Shown here: positions 34,192 to 39,828 of the stretch, piece by piece
Numbering within the stretch: position 1 is the stretch's first letter
Layout: each line of letters begins with the position of its first letter
Assembly (NCBI GenBank): GCA_004556205.1
Contig: SFIL01000005.1
Location: 1-39,828, forward strand
Origin: Clostridiales bacterium
Lineage (GTDB): Bacteria > Bacillota > Clostridia > Oscillospirales > Oscillospiraceae
Length of the DNA stretch: 39,828 nt
Direction: 5' to 3'
Notes under the pieces: generated by a model
Database searches by the model: none
What the model saw: only the letters and a program-made list of their open reading frames with translations
What the model was told of the DNA's origin: nothing
Made by a program: the position numbers and the translations under genes

Positions 34192-35154
34192 ATGCAATTT
34201 CTCGGTCATACTGTTTCCTCCCCGCTTTTTCTCGCACCGATGGCAGGCGTGACGGACTATGCCTTCCGCACGGTCTGCGCCGACCTCGGCGCGGCAGTCA
34301 CCGTCACCGAGATGGTATCCTCCCGTGCCTTGATCTATCACGACAAAAAAAGCCTTTCCCTGCTGCGCAAAAACGAAAACGCGCTCTGCGGTGCGCAGAT
34401 TTTCGGCAATGACCCGCAAATGATGGCGCAGGCGGCTGTTTTGGCGCTCGAGCATAGCGGCTGTGACTTTTTGGATATCAACATGGGTTGTCCAATGCCG
34501 AAGATCGCAAACAACGGCGACGGCAGCGCCCTGATGCGTGACATTCCGCTCGCCTGTGAGATCGTCCGTGCGGTCAAGTCCGCTGTCTCCGTCCCCGTCA
34601 CAGTCAAAACTCGGCTTGGCTGGGACAAGGGCAGCATCCATGCCGTCGAGATGGCGCAGGCGCTGGAAGATGCAGGTGCGGATGCCATTGCCGTCCATGG
34701 GCGCACCAAGACGATGCTCTACTCCGGAAAAGCGGATTGGGACGAGATCGGCAAGGTCGTGCGCACTGTCTCTGTTCCTGTCATTGCCAACGGCGATATT
34801 TTCTCTCCTGAGGACGCCCTGCGCTGCAAGATGCACACCGGCACATCTTTCTTTATGCTCGGTCGCGGCAGCTTCGGTGACCCTTGGCTGTTTGCGCAGG
34901 TCAAAGCAGCGCTTGCAGGCGAGCCGATTCCCGAAAGGCCTCCGCTACAAGCGCGCATGGAGGTCGCTCTGCGGCAGTTCCGTTTGGCACAGGAGGACAA
35001 AGGCGAGCATATCGCCTGTTTGGAGGCGCGCAAACACCTTGCGTGGTATCTGCGCGGTGTGCCGCACAGTGCGTACTATAAAGAACAGATCTCGCATCTT
35101 TCCTCCACCGAGGAGGTTGAAGCGGTGGTCAAGGCAATCTGCCGTGATCTGTGA
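34192..35154 (+). CDS. dusB: tRNA-dihydrouridine synthase (DusB-like)
   Basis: Dus enzymes are FMN proteins that reduce specific uridines in the tRNA D loop. The 320-residue protein is of normal length. The N-terminal TIM barrel starts with APMAGVTDYAFRTV. The catalytic cysteine is in DINMGCPMPKI. FMN and substrate segments are VKTRLGWD and VHGRTKTMLYSG, and the phosphate-binding end is VIANGDIFSPEDA, followed by the C-terminal helical tRNA-binding domain. AGGTGG precedes the ATG. The next gene, for a sigma factor, begins at its stop codon. Confidence 0.95.
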   Translation: MQFLGHTVSSPLFLAPMAGVTDYAFRTVCADLGAAVTVTEMVSSRALIYHDKKSLSLLRKNENALCGAQIFGNDPQMMAQAAVLALEHSGCDFLDINMGCPMPKIANNGDGSALMRDIPLACEIVRAVKSAVSVPVTVKTRLGWDKGSIHAVEMAQALEDAGADAIAVHGRTKTMLYSGKADWDEIGKVVRTVSVPVIANGDIFSPEDALRCKMHTGTSFFMLGRGSFGDPWLFAQVKAALAGEPIPERPPLQARMEVALRQFRLAQEDKGEHIACLEARKHLAWYLRGVPHSAYYKEQISHLSSTEEVEAVVKAICRDL

Positions 35155-35155
35155 G

Positions 35156-35788
35156 GTGATCGACATAGACGAGAAAAAACTACTGAAAAAAGCCGCCGCA
35201 GGCAGCGCAGAGGCGTTTGAGCAGCTCGTTTTGACCTATCAAACACCTATTTATAATCTCTGTCTGCGCATGACGGGAAATCCCGAGGATGCCGCCGACA
35301 TGACACAGGAGTCCTTTTTGAAGGCATGGCGCAGCCTTGAAGGCTTCCATTTTGAGTCTGCGTTTCCTACATGGCTCTACCGTCTCGCTTCAAACACCTG
35401 TTTGGATTTTCTGCGGAGCGTCAAGCGGCGGAAGCAATTCTCCCTGACGATGGAGGACGCCGACGGTGAGACACAGCTTCTCGACCTTCCCGATCCCGCG
35501 CCGACGCCGGAGGCATCGCTTCTCTCTGCCGAAGAGAGCTTCCTTCTTGCTGCGGCAATGCGGCAGCTCGATCCGGAGCAGCAGCGTATTCTAACCCTAC
35601 GCGTGGTAAACGATCTCAGCTATACCGAGATCGCCGCCGTCTTAGATATTAAAGAGGGCACGGTCAAATCGCGCCTTGCACGGGCAAGAGAGAATCTAAG
35701 AAAAAAACTTTTACAATTGGGGAACAAAACAGAATCAAAATCGTCAAATACACATATTCGGAAAGGAGGTCGCGGTCATGAAGTGTAA
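35156..35788 (+). CDS. ECF-type RNA polymerase sigma factor (sigma-70 family)
   Basis: This is an alternative sigma factor of about 210 residues. Region 2 (about 20-88) includes NLCLRMTGNPEDAADMTQES and LKAWRSLEGFHFESAFPTWLYRLASN. Region 4 (about 128-185) has LDPEQQRILTLRVVNDLSYTEIAAVL and the recognition helix IKEGTVKSRLARAREN. Region 3 is missing, as in ECF factors, and the type is close to SigW/RpoE-like. The start is not certain: GTG at 35156 couples to the dusB stop, and GTG at 35144 has a weak AAGG site. The end overlaps the anti-sigma gene by 11 bases, so the pair is made together. Confidence 0.92.
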   Translation: MIDIDEKKLLKKAAAGSAEAFEQLVLTYQTPIYNLCLRMTGNPEDAADMTQESFLKAWRSLEGFHFESAFPTWLYRLASNTCLDFLRSVKRRKQFSLTMEDADGETQLLDLPDPAPTPEASLLSAEESFLLAAAMRQLDPEQQRILTLRVVNDLSYTEIAAVLDIKEGTVKSRLARARENLRKKLLQLGNKTESKSSNTHIRKGGRGHEV

Positions 35789-36872
35789 CGACTATCTTCC
35801 CCTGCTCAGCGGGCATCTCGACAGCATGAACACCGCAGTGGAAGAACAGCGTCTGCAAAAGCATCTTTCCGCCTGTAAGCATTGTCGAGCACTTCTTGCC
35901 CAAATGGAACAGACCGATGCACTGCTGCACGCAAGCAAGTCTGAACCGCCCGCCGACCTCACCGCCCGCATTATGGCGCGGGTGCGCAAGGAATCGAAGC
36001 AAAAAAGCTCTCATAAGCGCACGATTCTTTCCATCAGTGCGGCGGGGCTTACTGCCGCTGCGCTGCTTGCGTTTGTTTTCCTCGGCGACCTAAAGCTCCC
36101 CTCCTTCCGACAGGAAAAGGACACCGGTGCCCTCACCGTCAATACCCACTCTCAGGAAAGCGAGCCTCTTGCCGCCCTGTCAACAGGAAGCGCGGATCTG
36201 TTGCAGGATTACGCGCAGTCTCCTGCCGAACAGGAGCGCAGCACCGACTCAAAAACGGAGAGTATGACGACGCTCTCTCTGACAGTCTCTGAGGAGGCCC
36301 CGACCGCTCCGCCGACATACTCCGTTCCGCTTGAAAGCCCATCTGCCACCGAGCCAGCCGCCGATGATGCCGAAGCAATGCAGCCACAGCTTCCATCGCT
36401 TGTTGAAAGCGCATACGGCAGCGCGACGGAGCCGCAGCATCCCAACGACTTTTTTCTCGGCGCCACGGAGCAGCCGCATTATCTTTCGCAGAACGGTGAG
36501 ACGTTGAAAACGGATGCACCTCTGCTGATTCTTTGGGGCGCAAGAACCGAGGATATTGAACTTTTGAAGGGACTTTCTCCGGTCACGGCAGCAGAGCTGC
36601 CCGAGGAGAGCGTCGAACCGTCAGCCGAGGCGGACAGCCTATATGAATGTCTGCTCGCTTCGCTTCCTCTCGCGAAAAAGCTCTCCGAGGCTGCCTCCGA
36701 CCTACCGCAGAATTCAAGCGTCACAAAATATCATGTCAGCTATGAGCAGCTTTCGGCGCTGTTTTCGGACTGTGTCGGCAACTATGAGCTTGCGATTTAC
36801 TATCCTGCAGACCTGCGTGATCTTGAAAACTGTACCGTTCTCATCCTTTCTCCCGCCGAATCGGTTGAATAA
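35778..36872 (+). CDS. Membrane anti-sigma factor with zinc-finger (ZAS) domain
   Basis: This is the cognate inhibitor of the sigma factor upstream, 364 residues. The N-terminal cytoplasmic ZAS domain has the HxxxCxxC motif (His29, Cys33, Cys36). A basic linker, one membrane helix (about 82-103) and a large extracellular part follow. The outer part is low-complexity in Ser, Glu, Pro and Thr (about 110-240) and then has a more folded segment ending in YHVSYEQLSALFSDCVGNY. No catalytic motif is visible outside. The strong ribosome site AAGGAGG lies inside the sigma gene. The outer domain is the likely sensor of an envelope signal, and release by regulated proteolysis is inference from the family. 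Confidence 0.9.
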   Translation: MKCNDYLPLLSGHLDSMNTAVEEQRLQKHLSACKHCRALLAQMEQTDALLHASKSEPPADLTARIMARVRKESKQKSSHKRTILSISAAGLTAAALLAFVFLGDLKLPSFRQEKDTGALTVNTHSQESEPLAALSTGSADLLQDYAQSPAEQERSTDSKTESMTTLSLTVSEEAPTAPPTYSVPLESPSATEPAADDAEAMQPQLPSLVESAYGSATEPQHPNDFFLGATEQPHYLSQNGETLKTDAPLLILWGARTEDIELLKGLSPVTAAELPEESVEPSAEADSLYECLLASLPLAKKLSEAASDLPQNSSVTKYHVSYEQLSALFSDCVGNYELAIYYPADLRDLENCTVLILSPAESVE

Positions 36873-36914
36873 ATTCATCCTCTTCTTCGCAGACTACCGT
36901 TTGAGGTGTAGCTT

Positions 36915-37883
36915 GTGAAAAAGAGGATATTTTTATGTGTTTTGTCGATTTTTCTGCTTGCACCACAGGTCTTTGCCGAAGACGAGGTGCTTCACTGGGT
37001 CGAATTCAATGTCGATTATCCCGCCCTGCAGCGGGCGCTTGAAATTGATATAGCCTCGCAGGGCGAGGAAAAGCCGCTCGATTGGATCGACATTCTCGCG
37101 CTGGCAGCGGTAAAGGTCGGAGGCAACGGCATCACCGTGCGCGGCGTCAATGAAGCGGCAGAGCAGCTCCGCAAGGACAAATCGCCGCAGGAGCTGCTCG
37201 GGTCACAATATAAATATTTCGCCTACTATCGCCGCGCTTACGGCGCGGTGCTCGGCGGCTTAGTCGGAAGCTATGCCATTGAAGTTACAAACAAGGAGAG
37301 CGGCGAGTGCGAGTGGGTACCCACCTACGGTCTGAAGGCGTTCTCCCCTATCGCAGCAGGCTACGGCTACAGCCATTACGAGGATTTCGGCAACCGCAGA
37401 AGTTACGGCTTCGCACGGCGGCATTTGGGCAACGACCTGATGGGCGCGCTCGGCACGCCGATCATCGCCGTGGAGTCCGGCACGGTCGAGGCGCTGGGAT
37501 GGAACCAGTACGGCGGCTGGCGCATCGGCATCCGCTCGGACGACCGTCTGCGCTACTATTATTACGCCCATTTGCGCAAGGACACGCCTTATGTCGAGGG
37601 TTTAGAAATCGGGCAGCACGTCAGCGCGGGCGATGTGATCGGGTTTATGGGCAGGACGGGCTACAGTGCCCGTGAGAACGTCAACAACATTGACACTGTA
37701 CACCTGCATTTCGGCTTACAGCTCGTCTTTGAGGAGAGTCAAAAGGAGTGCGATTCCGAAATTTGGGTGGACGTCTATGATATTGTACGTCTTCTCTCAG
37801 CGCACCGCAGCTCCGTGCGCTATGATCAGGAAAGCGGAAAATGGGTGCGCCTGTATCCTTACCGCGATTTGGATGTCAAATAA
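36915..37883 (+). CDS. M23-family (LytM-like) metallopeptidase, secreted
   Basis: This is a 322-residue exported protein. A cleavable signal (MKKRIFLCVLSIFLLAPQVFA) is followed by a helical region (about 25-150) typical of a clostridial M23 group. The lysostaphin-like domain (about 150-285) has the zinc motifs HLGND (HxxxD) and HLH (HxH), with the family segments GTPIIAVESGTVEALGW and YYYAHLR. It should cut peptidoglycan stem cross-links. The start is a GTG with GAGGTG upstream, 42 bases after the anti-sigma gene. It may belong to the envelope-stress response. The stop codon touches the stop of the opposing HD gene. Confidence 0.93.
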   Translation: MKKRIFLCVLSIFLLAPQVFAEDEVLHWVEFNVDYPALQRALEIDIASQGEEKPLDWIDILALAAVKVGGNGITVRGVNEAAEQLRKDKSPQELLGSQYKYFAYYRRAYGAVLGGLVGSYAIEVTNKESGECEWVPTYGLKAFSPIAAGYGYSHYEDFGNRRSYGFARRHLGNDLMGALGTPIIAVESGTVEALGWNQYGGWRIGIRSDDRLRYYYYAHLRKDTPYVEGLEIGQHVSAGDVIGFMGRTGYSARENVNNIDTVHLHFGLQLVFEESQKECDSEIWVDVYDIVRLLSAHRSSVRYDQESGKWVRLYPYRDLDVK

Positions 37884-38540
37884 TTATATCAACTGCTGCT
37901 CATTGATGATCAGCTTGAATTGCAGTCCAAGCTTTTCCGCCGCTTTGCGGCAGAGAATCATGCGCTGCATGAAGATTTCAAAGTAATCCATCACCGACCC
38001 GTAGTGGGTATCAACGGTCAGCTTCAGCTTGACAATGGTACGATCCTCATTGATCTTGAGCTGGGATTTTTTGACCGAATAATTCACACGGTCATGAATA
38101 TCAAAGGTAGAGGTATCCTGATTTCTTACGCGGCTGCGACGCACGTCGGCTTTGTCCGCCAAAATCAGCGCAGCTGCGACGGCATTGACCGGCACGCCCG
38201 TGCCCTCGTCATGGTTACCGATGGCAGTTACGATAGTCGCAACATCTTCAGCGGCAAATCCCATGCCGTTGAGGATCTGGAACGCCATGACTGCACCACT
38301 CTGCGAGTGGTCGATGCGATTGACGAGATTGCCAATATCATGCAGATATCCTGCAATCTGTGCAATTTCGACGGTATGTGGGTCATATTCGAGCGTTTCA
38401 AGAATATAGCGCACGGATTCCGCCACAACGGTGACATGGGCGAAGCTATGCTCGGTATAGCCGAGCGCGATCAAAGATTCATCCGCCTTGCGAATATAAG
38501 CGCGGATGGTTTCATTATGAATGATTTCTTGATAAGTCAT
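37884..38540 (-). CDS. HD-domain phosphohydrolase-like protein
   Basis: This is a 218-residue soluble protein with an HD metal-dependent phosphohydrolase domain. Ligands visible are His35 (HSFAHVTVVAES), His67-Asp68 (GYLHDIGN), His110-Asp111 (AIGNHDEG) and an aspartate in LADKAD. The last 75 residues are a conserved but unnamed C-terminal part. The family acts on phosphate esters or nucleotides; the substrate is not known. The ATG at 38540 has AAAGGAG upstream. Its stop directly abuts the M23 gene stop with no base and no terminator between. Confidence 0.85.
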   Translation of the reverse strand: MTYQEIIHNETIRAYIRKADESLIALGYTEHSFAHVTVVAESVRYILETLEYDPHTVEIAQIAGYLHDIGNLVNRIDHSQSGAVMAFQILNGMGFAAEDVATIVTAIGNHDEGTGVPVNAVAAALILADKADVRRSRVRNQDTSTFDIHDRVNYSVKKSQLKINEDRTIVKLKLTVDTHYGSVMDYFEIFMQRMILCRKAAEKLGLQFKLIINEQQLI

Positions 38541-38620
38541 AAGTTCTCCTTTCTCGGAGGGTAAGCAAAGCAAAACAACGTCCACTGAATCGTCGGCAGT
38601 TTATAGCATTGGAGGGGAAA

Positions 38621-38656
38621 GAGATTGCCACGTCGCTGCGCTCCTCACAATGACGT
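38621..38656. repeat. Fragment of a dispersed GTCATTGCGAGGAGC-type repeat
   Basis: The minus strand reads GTCATTGTGAGGAGCGCAGC and goes on to GACGTGGCAATCTC. I recognise this word as one arm of a short palindromic repeat dispersed in many bacterial genomes. Only one arm is seen. It lies in the 316-base gap between the HD gene and tuf. The rest of that gap holds another short imperfect inverted word around GGGGACATATCCC (about 38700-38715) and no gene. Confidence 0.55.
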
Positions 38657-38815
38657 ACGCGCGATCACATCACAATAAACGAAACAGCCAATGTAGGGTG
38701 GGGACATATCCCTGCTGTCCGCACAGCGGCAGACAGTACAGACAAACAAATTCGTATGCAGTTGGCAGTTCCTGCACCGGCTTAGGACTGTCTCCGCCCT
38801 GCAATGTCAGACCGC

Positions 38816-38843
38816 AAAAGAGCAGGGCATTGCTGCCCTGCTC
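38816..38843 (-). terminator. Terminator of tuf
   Basis: A perfect 10-bp stem (38820-38829 with 38834-38843) with a 4-base loop is followed on the minus strand by TTTT, 13 bases after the tuf stop. Confidence 0.8.
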
Positions 38844-38856
38844 CTTAATTATAAAA

Positions 38857-39828
<972 letters not shown>

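Noticed and set aside
33982..34836. Minus-strand open frame of 284 codons overlapping dusB and the alaS-dusB gap
   Set aside because: It is antisense to dusB, without family likeness or ribosome site.
34538..35155. Upstream extension of the sigma factor frame inside dusB
   Set aside because: The dusB frame is conserved there; the extension is an out-of-frame reading and only the part after the dusB stop looks like a sigma factor.

Overview
The window looks like chromosomal DNA of a moderately GC-rich Gram-positive bacterium of the class Clostridia, most likely an Oscillospiraceae/Ruminococcaceae-type lineage. The signs are a dcw division/wall cluster with a PASTA-domain transpeptidase, a T-box leader before alaS, RNase M5, a YerC/TrpR-like regulator, ComEC, strong Shine-Dalgarno sites and tRNA genes with encoded CCA ends. 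The MurE ligase carries a DNPR motif, which predicts meso-diaminopimelate peptidoglycan. The taxonomic call is inference from gene content; no rRNA gene is present.

Layout, left to right. (1) 1-1430: a bidirectional terminator and a minus-strand membrane acyltransferase. (2) 1539-2108: a five-gene tRNA operon read Val-Asp-Phe-Gly-Cys on the minus strand, with a consensus promoter and a terminator. (3) 2138-4117: an overlapping minus-strand operon of a YerC-like regulator, a SAM methyltransferase and hslO (Hsp33). (4) 4139-18542: the dcw cluster, all minus strand, in transcription order mraZ-rsmH-ftsL-PBP-murE-murF-mraY-ftsW-murG-murA-ftsQ-ftsZ. murD, murC, murB and ftsA are absent. The promoter region of mraZ holds short TGGAG/TGAG-type repeats that suit MraZ, and a site matching the Gram-positive LexA consensus. 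Two copies of a 162-bp palindromic repeat bracket the mraZ-PBP block. (5) 18847-23875: a minus-strand MacAB-like ABC export operon with two different adaptor proteins, one of them with a large domain inserted in its helical hairpin. (6) 23966-33960: a minus-strand run alaS-HIT-comEC-holA-rnmV-ABC-F-mrp, led by an alanine T-box. (7) 34120-37883: a plus-strand set of dusB, an ECF sigma factor, its zinc-finger anti-sigma factor and an M23 peptidase. (8) 37884-39828: a convergent HD-domain protein, a short intergenic region with a dispersed repeat fragment, and the 3' part of tuf (EF-Tu), cut by the window edge.

How the genes fit together. The dcw genes supply lipid II synthesis (murE, murF, mraY, murG, and murA for the first committed step), polymerisation and cross-linking at the septum (ftsW, PBP), the divisome scaffold (ftsL, ftsQ, ftsZ) and regulation (mraZ, possibly LexA). 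The ECF sigma/anti-sigma pair with an M23 endopeptidase is probably an envelope-stress module. The alaS run is mainly translation, RNA and DNA housekeeping. Most of the window is conserved core genome. The parts that deserve a second look are the regulatory and repeat structures around the dcw cluster and the two-adaptor exporter.
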